A program made the position numbers and the translations under genes. 64,000 nt of DNA, taken from assembly GCF_048771995.1 (NCBI RefSeq), contig NC_133064.1:28127001-28191000 (forward strand), given 5' to 3'. Of the stretch, positions 10,150 to 20,476 are shown piece after piece. This DNA comes from Taeniopygia guttata. Its lineage: Eukaryota; Chordata; Aves; Passeriformes; Estrildidae. Each line of letters begins with the position of its first letter. The stretch's first letter is position 1. The notes under the pieces are model-generated. The model was not told where the DNA came from. It saw only the letters and a list, made by a program, of their open reading frames with translations, and did not search any database.

Positions 10150-11004
10150 TTGTATGTAATTATAAGATATTGTAATTCTTCTAATGTTTGTGCTGTCCTT
10201 GCCTCAGTGCATGGGGCAGACCATGGACAAAGTTGTCAAAGAGATGATCTTGATTCAAAAAGGAAAGGATCCCTTGAACAATATAGTTCAAATTATGATG
10301 ATGATGTTTCTACCTGGGACAAGTCTCGGAGAATTGCAGTAGCAATTTTCTCACCCCAAGCAGCATCAGGGGCGGCCTTGACACAATTGGATCATATAGC
10401 ATGTTGGTTGAGGAAACACAGTCGTGCCATTTCGTTTGCACTGAGTGACATTTTAACAGACATCAACAGTGCAAGGCAAGCAGTGCTTCAAAACAGGGCG
10501 GCAATTGATTATTTGCTGCTGACACATGGGCACGGATGTGAGGAATTTGAGGGGATGTGCTGCATGAACTTGTCCGATCATTCAAAATCTATTCATAAAA
10601 ATATAAAACAAATACAAAATAGTATTAGCAAATTGAACAAAGTTACAGGGTTCTGATGGGATGACTTGTTTAGCTTTTTTGATATCTCACCATTGTAGAA
10701 AGAACTTTTGAAAATAGCATTTTATATTCTTATAAGGCTTGTAGTTCTTCTGCTTGTTCTACCATGCATTTTCGTGTGTATTCGAAGGACCTTGAACAGC
10801 ATGATAAAGCGGGTGTTTCTGGTTCAAACAGAGAGGGGAGATGTCGGAACTCAAAATGTCCCTCAGACATTTTTAGAGGTTCCAGGCCTTGGTCAGAAGC
10901 ATTTTAGACCCTGGCAAGCAGCTGAAAACAGCTGTGATCTTGAGTTTGAACCATGGAATGAATTACCAACTTTGAAGGTGGAACAAGCAGTCACAGAGGG
11001 TTAG
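10150..11004 (+). pseudogene. P1 env transmembrane subunit with tail reading into the 3' LTR
   Basis: A 168-codon frame (10150-10656) covers a fusion-subunit ectodomain: a heptad-like helix, the conserved loop with a CX6CC cysteine motif (CEEFEGMCC) and a second helix. After a short break at about 10656-10707 a second frame (10708-11004) encodes a membrane anchor (ILIRLVVLLLVLPCIFVCI), a basic cytoplasmic stretch and about 55 residues translated from the U3 of the 3' LTR, ending at the TAG at 11002-11004. The CX6CC type of transmembrane protein is known from alpha-, gamma- and type D retroviruses. The P2 env has the same layout. It is not functional because of the break and the damaged surface subunit. 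Confidence 0.8.
10829..10841 (+). other. polypurine tract of P1
   Basis: CAGAGAGGGGAGA lies immediately before the TG of the 3' LTR, the plus-strand primer position. Confidence 0.75.
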
Positions 11005-11501
11005 ATGGTATAGTAAAAGTAGTCACAAATTAGAGGGTAAAATTTTTTAGTATTGTACAGGGGGGTTTTAACACCTGTACAGGGGGGTTTTACTTTGTAC
11101 AGGGGGGTCAGGAGTTCTAAGATGGAGGAAAGTGGGCCTGAACCTGTTCTTCCTCCTTCTTCTTCCTTACCTCCATGTTCTTGGTGATGTTGGCATTTTT
11201 CTATTGGTTTAGGCTGGGGACACACTGTTCAACGTAGATGATAGATATTGGCACATTATTGTAAATATAGTACACGTAATTTCTGGTATATAATGTTTGT
11301 ACCATCCCACTGAGGGGCAGAGCCCCGCACGCTGCCCTGCAGGACAGACCTGCGGCAGGGCAGCAGAACATGTTATAGATAAGCAAAAATAAACAACCTT
11401 GAAACCAGCACAGACGAACTATGGCTTCTTCTTTGGCAACGGGGCAGAAAGACAGAGACTTTCTACAATCTCGGAATCACCAATACCCACAGATTCCGAC
11501 A
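10842..11501 (+). repeat. LTR-d copy 2 (3' LTR of P1)
   Basis: 660 bp and identical to the 5' LTR except for three substitutions found by eye. The env reading frame ends inside it at 11004. The hairpin is at 11331-11364. Confidence 0.9.
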
Positions 11502-11558
11502 TTTTTTATTACTATTAAATGTTTAAAAATTTAAAACAAGTGATTGGTGTTTTTCACA
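11502..11558 (+). repeat. LTR-f copy 1, 3' end right of P1
   Basis: TTTTTTATTACTATTAAATG... ending GTTTTTCACA matches the last ~57 bases of LTR-f copies 2 and 3. It continues the fragment at 2441-2630 across provirus P1. No primer site follows it, so this LTR-f was probably solo or a 3' LTR. Confidence 0.75.
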
Positions 11559-11784
11559 ACCTTCCCACATCAAGGCACAGCAGCTGGGCCGGAGCCATTC
11601 GATATGTGCTTTTCCCAGCTCATTGTGGTCAACAGTGGCTTGGGCTGGAGTGGGGTGTCTCTACTCCACTTCTGCTGGCATGATGTCCCTGGTTTTGGAA
11701 AAGCAGCTGTGGAATTCACCCTCAAGGCAACTCAAAGATTTCTACTGCAGCTTCTCAGAGCCTAGAAAGAAAAAAGCTAAAAAG
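11559..11784. other. unassigned sequence
   Basis: 226 bases between LTR-f1 and LTR-n1. A 73-codon plus frame (11544-11765) crosses it but matches nothing I recognise and starts inside the LTR. It may be older single-copy or unrecognised repeat sequence. Confidence 0.4.
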
Positions 11785-12233
11785 TGTCAGGAAAACTAAT
11801 CCACAAATAGCAGAGGTTTATGTCCAAAAAGAAGACAGAGGAGTCCTACAAATTTATTCGAATCCAGGGAAAAAGTCCACTGGTGCACATGCCCACGAGG
11901 TCATCTCTCTCTCAGAGTTTAGGAGGGTACAGCCTCATTTTATCCTTAACTCCCAGCTGCATGTTGCCCTCCTTATTTCCCCATCGGCTGAGGTACTAGG
12001 AAGGGACAGCCTTCTCAAACCACCTACCACATATTTCTCATTGAACCTGTCATTTTACCCCAAAATTCAGAAACTCAAGCCTGTGCAGACCCACTTGACT
12101 GTTTCAGGAGCCAAGATGTCTGGGCTCTGCAATAAACCTGCTGCCCAAAGTTAGTAGAGCCATTAAGACCCATTTAAAAGATGTTAACATCCATACATTC
12201 ACCCATCAAATTGTTTGTAAAGACATTAGCACA
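11785..12233 (-). repeat. LTR-n copy 1
   Basis: Minus-strand LTR, TGTGCTAATG...TTTTCCTGACA, about 449 bp, matching the split copy at 28457-28758 plus 29162-29350. On the minus strand it is preceded by a purine-rich stretch (12234-12254, TTTTGAGAGGGAAGATG), the layout of a 3' LTR. It could be the 3' LTR of X2, whose 5' LTR is the split copy, but most of the X2 body between them is missing. Confidence 0.65.
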
Positions 12234-12725
12234 CATCTTCCCTCTCAAAAGGAAAGAATAACCTTGGCCTGAACAAAGACCAAGCAGCAAATACAACGTG
12301 GCAAAATCACTTGACAGCACAGCATAAATGGTTAAGAAAGCATTCCTTTATTTGGTAGCGGAAGCATGCTGAATGGCTGGATTACATTTGGGAACAGGCA
12401 TGATGGGGGACCCCTGCAACTGTCATCCGCTGAAACCATGGAATAGGGGGCTGTTGTAGGGAGGTGACACATGACTCTCAAAACCAGATCCAAGATTACT
12501 GCTCATGCTCTAAAAAGACACATCTGAGAAGGGCCCATGCTAAAAAGTTCCTGGAACATGCAAACTAGTTTGGGGAAATGTTTGAATACGTAGAATGGTT
12601 TATGAATATGTATTTGACCGATGCAATAGAGAGGGTGTATAAGAGTTGCTATTGTGAGCCAGTATGTCTCTGGCTACAGCTACACACCCAGCGCTGTTAC
12701 TTTTGCTTTATTGATTTTGTCCCCT
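12234..12725. other. unassigned, possible retroviral remnant
   Basis: The purine tract beside LTR-n1 is followed by about 470 bases with no frame I can assign. The part at 12456-12720 (GGGTGTATAAGAG near 12633, then TTTGCTTTATTGATT near 12702) has LTR-like promoter and polyadenylation features but I see no second copy. Confidence 0.35.
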
Positions 12726-13017
12726 TGTCGTTATAGGACACGTGAAAGCACAACACGAGCCACCTGCTATTTTGCAAGGTAAAAGAGAGAGTTTATTTTC
12801 TGACTCCAACTTTTATACTTTTCCAAAGGTGACAGTGGATTGGAGAGTGAATGGGCCACCTCTCCAAAGACATTGGACAAACCACTAGTACATCAAGTTT
12901 CTCCACCCCCATGAAGGAATGCAAAACAATATGTTATTTAAAGAAATTGTGTGGGAAAGTTTTCCAACAGAATGTAAACTCAGAAGGCTTTAGAAAAACT
13001 TAAGAATCAGGGCGACA
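12726..13017 (-). repeat. LTR-e copy 1, short LTR
   Basis: 292 bp, the reverse complement of the copy at 20477-20767. Plus-strand ends are TGTCGTTATAGG and GGGCGACA. No matching duplication is visible at its flanks, so one side may have been rearranged. Confidence 0.75.
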
Positions 13018-13068
13018 GCGCACCTGCCGCAGCCGCCCAGCACACCCCGCACGGTGTGCACTGCAACA
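13018..13068. other. short GC-rich unassigned stretch
   Basis: 51 bases between LTR-e1 and the truncated LTR-f2. Nothing recognised. Confidence 0.4.
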
Positions 13069-13181
13069 TTTTCCTTTATTGTCCTAACTCTGATTGTCCA
13101 AATTCTTATTACTCTATTTTTATAACATTTTTTTACTATTAAACTTTTAAAATTTTCAAACAAGTGATGGCATTTTTCACA
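13069..13181 (+). repeat. LTR-f copy 2, 3' end (5' LTR remnant of X1)
   Basis: This matches the last 113 bases of LTR-f3 and ends in CATTTTTCACA. It is followed by a primer-site-like TGGTGCTGAAACCC at 13185-13198, so it is the remnant of the 5' LTR of class I element X1. Confidence 0.7.
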
Positions 13182-13824
13182 ATTTGGTGCTGAAACCCAC
13201 GAAGCAACACCTCTCTGCTGGGGCTCCAGGGGATTCTGAGTGGGGGAGGCGCACCCCGCCCAGTTGGCAGCCCCGCCCTGTTTCTTCTCGGTGACCGACA
13301 GATGCAAGTTGCAACCAGTGGACAAAAAGAGACAATAAAATAAAGGAAAGGGAAAAGATTCCCTAAAACCATGGTAAGTGGCCCCTAAGACTAAAGTGTG
13401 CAAAAAGACCTGAGGATAAAGGATAGGTGAGTATTTGTTTGGATGGGGCAGATAAAGGGAGGGATGAATGTGTGTGAAGGAGAGGTGGGCTGGTTATCCC
13501 AGACCTGCCAAGTGATTGTGGTAGCCTCCCATGCTGCGGTTTCATCTTTTCGCGAGAAAAGCAGCCAGTAAAGAGACAAAGCGAATGATAAAAAGAGTGA
13601 GAGAACCACCCCCTCCCCCCTGGGGAAACTGAGACAGAATAAAATAAAGTAAAAACTGTAGAAGGGGCCCCTAAAAATTCTGCTGTGTTGAGGGATGAGA
13701 ATGCCCGAGAGCATCCAGGATTAAACCTGCTGGGTTGAGGGATTGATATTCCCAAGAACATCCAGGGTCGAGCAAAATTCTGACGGATTGAGGATAATGC
13801 CCAAGACAATCTGGGGTTGGAAAA
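13182..13824 (+). other. X1 primer site and leader with ~50-bp degenerate repeats
   Basis: The primer-like site at 13185-13198 is followed by an untranslated-looking leader. ATGGTAAGTGG near 13373 could be a splice donor. Three diverged repeats starting at 13681, 13728 and 13781, each with GGTTGAGGGAT- and ATCCAGG-like cores, end at LTR-h3, and a fourth resumes beyond it at 14138. No gag frame is seen. Confidence 0.5.
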
Positions 13825-14185
13825 TGACGCTGTTGAGTCAGGGATGGAAATGAAGAGACTCGGTTCAGAAGGCAAAGAATAATCTTTGATACAGGAAGTG
13901 CGTTCCTTTTGTAGCCAGGATCACTAAGGTGAAATATGATTGGTCTCAAAGTGAAAACCTTTCACACCATTGGTGCACTATGAATAGCACACTGTGGTAG
14001 AACATATCTATAAACAATATTAACAGAAAGAGAGAAAATAATTTTTTTCATTCCTTCTCCTAACTTTCCTAGGCTAGGCCTGGAAGAATTCTCTCTCTTT
14101 TCTCTCTGACTGAACTGAGAATACCAACAGGACAACACAGCTGGATTGAGGGATATCCATGAGAACCCGGACTGGCCAGTAACAC
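13681..14185 (+). repeat. ~50-bp degenerate leader repeats, split by LTR-h3
   Basis: Units start at 13681, 13728, 13781 and 14138 (the last directly after the solo LTR). Spacings are 47 and 53 bases, and about 46 for the last when the LTR and one 6-bp duplication are removed. Confidence 0.65.
13825..14129 (-). repeat. LTR-h copy 3, solo, in X1 leader
   Basis: 305 bp, a diverged copy of the P3 LTRs (45038-45349 and 48753-49064). The flanks GGAAAA (13819-13824) and GGACAA (14130-14135) agree at 5 of 6 bases, as for a decayed 6-bp target duplication. The X1 leader repeat resumes directly after it. Confidence 0.75.
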
Positions 14186-14443
14186 CTCAAATTGTAACAG
14201 GTGATTTGAAAGTAAAAGATACCTTATTGTTGTCTTGTTGTGTGTGGGAGTGAGTCACACACAAAATCAGCCTCAGCTTCCTGGGCGGGTGGGGACTGTG
14301 GCAGAAGTGTGTAAGTGACCTGCAAATAAGCCATTGCTCCCCTGGCTGTGGAGGGGGCCATGGTTAAAGAGTGTGAGTGACATGCAGACAGGCTCAGAGG
14401 TGAACTGGCACCAGAGGCAACCAAAATCAGGGCACTTCCCGGA
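14130..14443 (+). other. X1 leader continuation, no gene seen
   Basis: It contains the fourth ~50-bp repeat (14138-14185). The remainder has no frame I can assign. Confidence 0.4.
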
Positions 14444-15058
14444 TGTCGGAATCGGCAGGTATTGATGATTCTGAGATTGTATAAAGTCTCTGTCTTTCTG
14501 CCCTGTTGCCAAAGAAGAAGCCATAATTCATCTGTGCTGTTTTCAAGGTTGTTTATTCTTGCTTATCTCTAACATGTTCTGCTGCCCTGCCGCAGGTCTG
14601 TCCTGCAGGGCAGCGTGCGGGGCTCTGCCCCCAGTGGGATGTTACAAACATTATATACCAGAAACTATGTGTGCTATATTTACAATAATGTGCCAATATC
14701 TATCATCTACGTTGAACAGTGTGTCCCCAGCCTAAACCAATAGAAAAATGCCAACACCACAGTGAAACATGGAGGGCATGAAGAAGGAGAAAAAGGACAA
14801 GACACACCCAATTTCCTCCATCTTGTCCCCTTTGAACCCCTAATCTAGAAACCTAAAATTTTACTTTTGCACCCGTGCCACACAATTATTACTCATATCA
14901 AACACTCCGAGCTTGTAATTCATCCTGTAAGATTGAAAACTCTTTTCCATGGACAGAGATCAGAGACAGTGTCTCTTGGGGCTCTGTACAGGGGGGTTTC
15001 TGACCCCCTGCCAGGGTCCCAGGCTCTCCAGGGCAGCCAGAGGGAAGCTGGGCGGTAC
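14444..15058 (-). repeat. LTR-d copy 3, solo
   Basis: Minus-strand LTR about 615 bp long of the LTR-d subtype also seen at 52250-52869 (single TGTACAGGGGGG instead of three). The plus-strand left end is TGTCGGAATCGG. The right end (U3 start) is diverged, so the boundary is approximate. The hairpin is at 14581-14614. Confidence 0.75.
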
Positions 15059-15479
15059 TGAAGCCCAAAGAGGCTGAACCCAAAGCAAGAGGGGCTACAA
15101 TATCGTAGGACCTTTTCGTACCGCGGCTGCGAGGGGTAGTTGTGTGACCCATTCCTCAAGGTAGGGGGGGTGGAGAGTCTAGATCAGGCAAGGTGCAGAG
15201 GTCTGAACCCCTGACTCTGAAGCTATCTCTAGGGAAGAGGGATAGCCAAACCTCCGGAAGGTGGAAAGGGTCACTGTGGGGGCCTACACGTATCCGTGAT
15301 TCTCTGGCAACAGGAATTTACTTTGTGTAAGTCTAAAAGGTTTGCTAATGTTTCCTTCCTCTGCCCAATAAAATAAAGGGAAATGTACGGAGTGCCGAAC
15401 CTAGGTCAGTGGGGAAAACTTAAGGGTGTCGGTACTTAAGGTTCTGGGGTGTCGAATAAAACCTTACACAGTCCAGGTG
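15059..15479. other. unassigned, leader- or LTR-like
   Basis: About 420 bases with AATAAAATAAAGG (15368) and GAATAAAACC (15454), which resemble polyadenylation regions of an LTR. I see no second copy in the window and no coding frame. Confidence 0.35.
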
Positions 15480-15892
15480 TGTTGCAGAATTTCTGAGAGA
15501 GAGAGGACATGATTTATGTCTGGAATGAGATTTGAGCTACTCCAGCCTAGGCCTCAGATATGCGCCTTGTGAGGCCTTGAAAGCCTATGACGCAGTAAGA
15601 AAAAGAGCTTGTGGCACAGTTAGAAACTATATTAAGGTGTGGATGTGAAGCACTGGGTTTTCTGGGTGTGAATTAGTATAGGTTTATAGTGTGGACTTTA
15701 GTCTACCTTAAGACAAAGACAAACAATGTTAGGTTGCCAATGAGAATTCCTTTGTAAACTGTAAACTATATTGAAGTGTATATAAACTGCCATCTTCTAA
15801 CTAATAAACGGAGAACACTTGATTGACCACATTGGCCTGATCTGTGTTTGTCCTGTCCAGTTTTCCTGTCTTACGAGGTCCCTGGCTTTGCA
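15480..15892 (+). repeat. LTR-a copy 2, solo
   Basis: 413 bp, TGTTGCAGAATT...GGCTTTGCA. The flanks share GGTG (15476-15479 and 15893-15896). The match becomes CAGGTG if the last two LTR bases are counted as flank, so the duplication is 4-6 bp. Confidence 0.8.
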
Positions 15893-16282
15893 GGTGGGTG
15901 AGACACAAGAACCAAAAGCTCGGCTAAGCAGGAGTCGAGAAGTATGAATTAACAGGCCTGAGGGTGTGAATGTGTGTGAGAAGTAAAGTGAGTAAATGTA
16001 GATGAATGAAAGTATATGTAATGTAGATTGTTTAAGCTTCACTTTATCTCCTTGGAGGGAGGTGTATTGTATTGAATAGTATTGTGAGAGAAAGGATTTT
16101 TTGTGTGGGTGGCTGGAAGAAGGTGGCATTCAGGTTGTTAGAGAAAGTGGGAAACAGAGGCAGAGGACGAATAGATAAGATCTTGGAAAATGGGACAGAA
16201 AACCAGTAAGTTGGATACAGGAAAGAAAAAAAAATGGAGTAAAAGGGTACCTTTTGGGAGTTATGTTCGCTAACAGGGATAC
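15893..16282 (+). other. unassigned stretch upstream of a pol fragment
   Basis: About 390 bases without a clear frame. Its last part may be decayed pol leading into the RNase H fragment. Confidence 0.35.
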
Positions 16283-17181
16283 AAATCCTTGTACAAGTAG
16301 AAAATACAGGGTATGCAGTAGTTGATGGGAAAAACATGCAAACTATTGAAAAAGAAATATTAACCTTAAACTGCTCAGCTCAAACTTGTGAATTATATGC
16401 TCTAAAAGGAGCACTGGAATATTTAGCACACAAGAAAGGAACCATATATACTGATTCATGGTATGCCTTTGGAGTAGTACATACTTCTGGAAAAAAAAAA
16501 AATGGGAAGAAAAGGGATTACTTAATTCAAGAGGAAAGGGCTTAGTACATGAGGGACTGAGAGGTTTTAGAGGCATTAAAATTACCTGAAAAGATGGCTA
16601 TAATACATATTAAGGGGCACCAAAAGGGAATGAGCCCAGAAATAAGAGGAAATAATTTGGCATATCAAGAAGCTAAAGATGCAGCAGAAAATGGGGCCGA
16701 AAGAGTTATATTAATTTTAACTCCAAATAAGGAGAAATTGGAAATTCCAAAGTTTAGTGAAGCAGAGGAAAAAGAATTAAGCAAGATAGGAGGAGAGCAA
16801 GATGAATCTGGGAAATGGAAACTTCCTGATGGATGACAATTGCTTAATAAAACACTTACTAGGAAAAATTAGAAGACATGCATCAGAAAACCCATTTGGA
16901 GTACTCAGGCTTTGTGTGATCATTTTTTTAAGGAACTATGGGGATTGAGATTTTTAGATTATTAAAACAAGTAACTGAATTATATACAACTTGCCAATGG
17001 GTAAATAAAAAGGTGATGAGAAAAACAGCATTAGGAGGTTGTGAGTTAGCTCTCTGACCATTTCAAAGTATCCAACTAGAAGTTTAGATTTGTCAGGCTC
17101 TAAATTTATTTGTAAATTCAAAAAAAAAAAACAACATATAATCCAGAAGAAAGAGAATATGCTGCATGCTGGGTGGGAGAT
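16283..17181 (+). pseudogene. class I ERV pol fragment: RNase H to integrase N-terminus
   Basis: Frames at 16336 and 16594 align with the X4 and X3 RNase H. They share SAQTCELYALKGALEYL (helix with the catalytic Glu), IYTDSWYAFGVVHT (catalytic Asp) and IIHIKGHQKGMSPEIRGNNL (C-terminal part). The linker to integrase (GKWKLPDG) and a decayed zinc-binding region follow, up to the inserted LTR-c1. A poly-A slip near 16495 and several stops break the frame. The fragment is closest to X3 (31070-32284). Confidence 0.75.
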
Positions 17182-18538
17182 TGTCATGGTTTGACGCCGG
17201 CGCAATGCCAGTGTCCCCATGAAAATATACTTTTTAAAATGCGTGCTGTGACATGTGATCAGGAACAGAGTAGAGCAGGCTTAAGCTTAGAAATAAAGGA
17301 GAAAGAAATTTATTAAGTTATTACTATGATAGAAGACACACACTAAATCTAGAATGAAAACCTTCTAAAACATTCTTCCTCTCCCTACTCAAACTCTAAC
17401 AAACGACAGTGAGACACAACTTGGATTCTCAATCAAGTCATCACTCTTCAAATAATCAATACTTAGTCTATTAAGGGAGAGAGGAGTCTCTCTTATACTA
17501 CAGACCCCCAGGAAACACAGTTGTCACCTCTTGTGTTTCCATGTTACACATGGCACCGCCAGGAGAAAATCTGTCAGTGTGACACTCTCTTCCACGCCAC
17601 AGTGCTCTCACCACTGTGCATGGACATACTGCTTATAAAGCTGCTTTAAGGATGCTTTGCTAAGGACTAAAAGAAACAACAGTTCCGTTTCTCATTTTGG
17701 GGCCACAGTCCCCTCCATTTTCTTCTTCCCCTGGGGCTGAGGGTGCAAACAGTTATTTTTCTTCTTGAAGTCAGAGGGTATTATTACACTCTCTTCAGCT
17801 TTTTCTGTTCACTCTATTTTTGTACTGGTAGTTGCTGAAATAGGTTTCCTGGCTCACTATTGCATCTCTCTAAAAATGTAGTCTCTGTTGTAGGAGAAAC
17901 TGGTTTGGTTTATGGCTAACAAGAAAAGTCTAGTCAAAAGCTACTCCATCATCTCCTTCTAACCTTCTTTTCTTAACATCTCAGGTCTTAGACTGTCTCT
18001 CTTTTCTTTCAAATTGAGGAGGAGTAATATTTTATAAAGTTTTTATTTCTCAGGAAAGGGTTAAAAGTCTCGGACTCTCTGGACTGCTGAAATCTCTCTC
18101 GGCCTAGGACTCTAACTCTTACAGCTGGGCACTTCCCCCTCCCTTTCTCTTTGTCTTCTGCTGGCAAATTTCTATGTGCTTTCAGGCTCTGTCTCTTTCT
18201 CTCTGGGTGGCGGGGAACAAAGACGTCTCAGATTTTCTCTACTCTTCTGTTTGCAGGAGCTGGCCCGGTTCCAGTCCCTTCACACCCTGGCCTACCTCTC
18301 TTAGGCCGCATGGCTTCACCTCCCCCACCCAGCCCATGGCTGGGCAGGGGAGAGTCTGCGCTCTCCGATGACTGGAACCAAAGAGACAGTTCTAATAGTT
18401 CTTGCTTTTAACCCCCTGTGTTCTCAGAGGCGTGTCCATGCCTTCAGTAGTCACTCCAAGTGTCAATCTCTAAACCTGACTACTGATTAGTTTGACCCTA
18501 TTTCCTGAGAAAATTCACTTCCGTGTCAAACCACGACA
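17182..18538 (-). repeat. LTR-c copy 1, solo
   Basis: 1,357 bp, TGTCATGGTTTGAC...GTCAAACCACGACA on the plus strand. It is the reverse complement of copies 2 and 3. The flanks GAGAT (17177-17181) and GAAAT (18539-18543) agree at 4 of 5 bases. Confidence 0.8.
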
Positions 18539-18887
18539 GAAATCTAAGGAGAATAAAATTTTTTAAAATATCAGAAATTCCCCCAAGACAAAGCAAGAAA
18601 AGAAAAGGGCTGGAAACAAGAGGAAAAAAAGGAGAGAAGGAAAGAAAAGGATTGGAATCCTTTGCAAGTATTGCCTCCTCCGTTACTGCTTGTTCCCCCA
18701 CTCTTCGCGGCTGCACCGCTCCCCCACCCCTGTCACGACTTCAGTTTTGCTGCTTGTGGCTGCACTGCTGGTCCCGTCGGTCCCGGCAGTCCCCTCCTGC
18801 AGCTGTGCCCGCTGTCCCATCCCCGGCTGCTCTACCCATGCTGGGCGTCGCCACTGCTGCCAGGGCCGGTCCACCTGCTTTTGTTTG
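18539..18887 (+). other. gag-like or leader fragment, unassigned
   Basis: A Lys/Glu/Arg-rich frame (from 18523) turns into a Pro/Ala/Ser-rich, GC-rich stretch that is cut by LTR-g1. This composition suits a retroviral gag spacer but no motif proves it. Confidence 0.35.
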
Positions 18888-19482
18888 TGTTATAAATGAA
18901 AATTTGTCCAGCCAAATTAATATGAAAAATAAAATATTTATTTTACAATCAAATTTCATCTAGCCAGCCACAAGGAAAGAACAGAGCCGAGCCCGGGGTC
19001 AGCCCTGGGTGTGCAACAAGGAGTCAGCCTCATCAGAGGTTTTCCTCCATGCCCACACACCTCCATCCTGGCACAAGCGAGTTTTATAGGGAAAATTCTG
19101 CCTGAGGCCAAGATTTTTGCAATCAGTCCTTTCTTCTATTCAGAGTCCATATGTTAATAATTCAGTGTCCGGAGTTGTTGAATCCCGTGATGGAATTTAC
19201 GGGAACGCTGCATTCACATGTATCTGTCCGGGGATCTCCAAGATATCCATCTCGGGTCGTTCACGCGATGATCAGCGCCTGGGGTCTCCCGCAGCTTTGC
19301 AGACATGGCCCATCTCCTGGCAAGCCGTATCTTCTTACTTGTAAATTAGTTTCCAATATACACCCGGTTTCGGAGGGGAGAAGGGGGGGGAGGCTAGTAC
19401 AAACGAGGTATAATCTAACAAGTATTTAACATTATATATTCCATACAAGGAATGGCGCAAATTATGTTTATTACCCATAACA
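18888..19482 (-). repeat. LTR-g copy 1, solo
   Basis: 595 bp, matching the P4 LTRs. On the minus strand it reads TGTTATGGG...TTTATAACA, with CCCTATAAAA as promoter and AATAAA near the 3' end. The flanks GTTTG (18883-18887) and GTCTG (19483-19487) agree at 4 of 5 bases. Confidence 0.85.
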
Positions 19483-20060
19483 GTCTGCACCGGGAGCTGC
19501 CGCCATGAGCCATGTGCGGGCCATCGACTCCCCAGTTTGGTTTCCACCAGAAGACCCCCCCTTCCTTTGGCGGTTCTGGCAGCAGACCCCGCCTTCATCT
19601 TGGAGGACCAAGTTTCTTCACTAACTCCTCCCCTCAAATGAATTGCGGATAAAAAAATTCAAGCTCCACAACTTGTAAAAGTTGGAAAGCTGGTATGTTT
19701 ATTGCAGTGCTGGATGCATGTGGTGATTGTTCCCCTTCAAAAGACATGTGGGCCCCTGAGAACTCCCGATCCTTTTTTAGTCTTCCTTCTAGTACATATG
19801 CATAGAATTTCACAATAGGTTCATGAATATTCATTATACTGGTTTCGTGTTACAGCTTGCAATTAGTCCTTGTACAGAGAACAGTCTTTGTACAGAGAAC
19901 TCTCTGGTCACTTTTTTCATCTCCTGTAGACTCAGCTTTGGATTTTGTTCTCTTCATTTCAAAGTTCAAGGGGCTTCTCTTATCTCTTCAGCCTGGTAAT
20001 TCGCATTCTTTCTCCTTCTTTGAAGCAGTTTTTACAAGTGCAGCAGAGCTAGCAGACTAA
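19483..20060. other. gag-like remnant followed by a possible unrecognised LTR
   Basis: 19483-19620 continues the GC-rich sequence seen left of LTR-g1. 19640-20060 contains, on the minus strand, an AATAAAC polyadenylation-like site near its left end and could be another LTR. No second copy lies in the window to fix its borders. Confidence 0.35.
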
Positions 20061-20476
20061 ACAGCATATTTTACCTATGCTAGCAAGCTACTAATAATTC
20101 AAAGCAGCACATTTCACCTAAATCCAAATGGATTTCTACCCTGTTAAATTTATCCTGTAAAATACCCTGTTTCACAAACTCCTTCCTGCCCTGGGTCACA
20201 TTCCCTTGATAATGGAAGATGTTTTTCTCGAGATAATAAAGGGAATAAAAGAGGCGGCACCCTGAAGGCAAAATGCTAAAAAGGCTTGCATTCCAAAAAT
20301 GTCTATTTTTACTGTGGGGTCAAAGGGCATTATAGGAGAAATTGTCCTAATCAAATAAAAGATCTGCAAATCTTCCGAGAGATGGGCACAGAGGAAGAAT
20401 AGGGAAGTCATAAGCTCTATTTTTTGGGGGGGATAAATGCCATCTGGAGCCTGTGATAGCTTTAAAAGTGGGTGTT
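20061..20476 (+). pseudogene. X1 gag capsid end and nucleocapsid, degraded
   Basis: A decayed frame includes a class I style zinc knuckle at about 20300-20345, reading YFYCGVKGHYRRNC. The first cysteine is replaced by tyrosine (TGT to TAT), while the remaining Cys, His and Cys are kept at the C-x4-H-x4-C spacing. The single knuckle agrees with gamma-type gag. The upstream part has stops. LTR-e2 is inserted between this and protease. Confidence 0.65.

Larger units (their letters stand above)
2631..11501 (+). mobile_element. Provirus P1, class II ERV, young LTRs but defective interior
   Basis: Complete 8.87-kb provirus: 5' LTR 2631-3290, primer site, degraded gag, a 2.1-kb segment with no recognisable gene, the end of pol (RNase H, integrase), env, polypurine tract and 3' LTR 10842-11501. 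The flanks are TTTTTT on both sides (2625-2630 and 11502-11507). This would be the 6-bp duplication expected for class II, although a T run is weak evidence by itself. Stronger proof is that the two sides join into one LTR-f. The LTRs differ at three of 660 positions (for example 2641 A versus 10852 C). Almost all genes carry stops or frameshifts. Confidence 0.88.

Noticed and set aside
12726..13017. Target duplication for LTR-e1
   Set aside because: The flanks TCCCCT and GCGCAC do not match, so I claim the LTR but not a clean insertion site.
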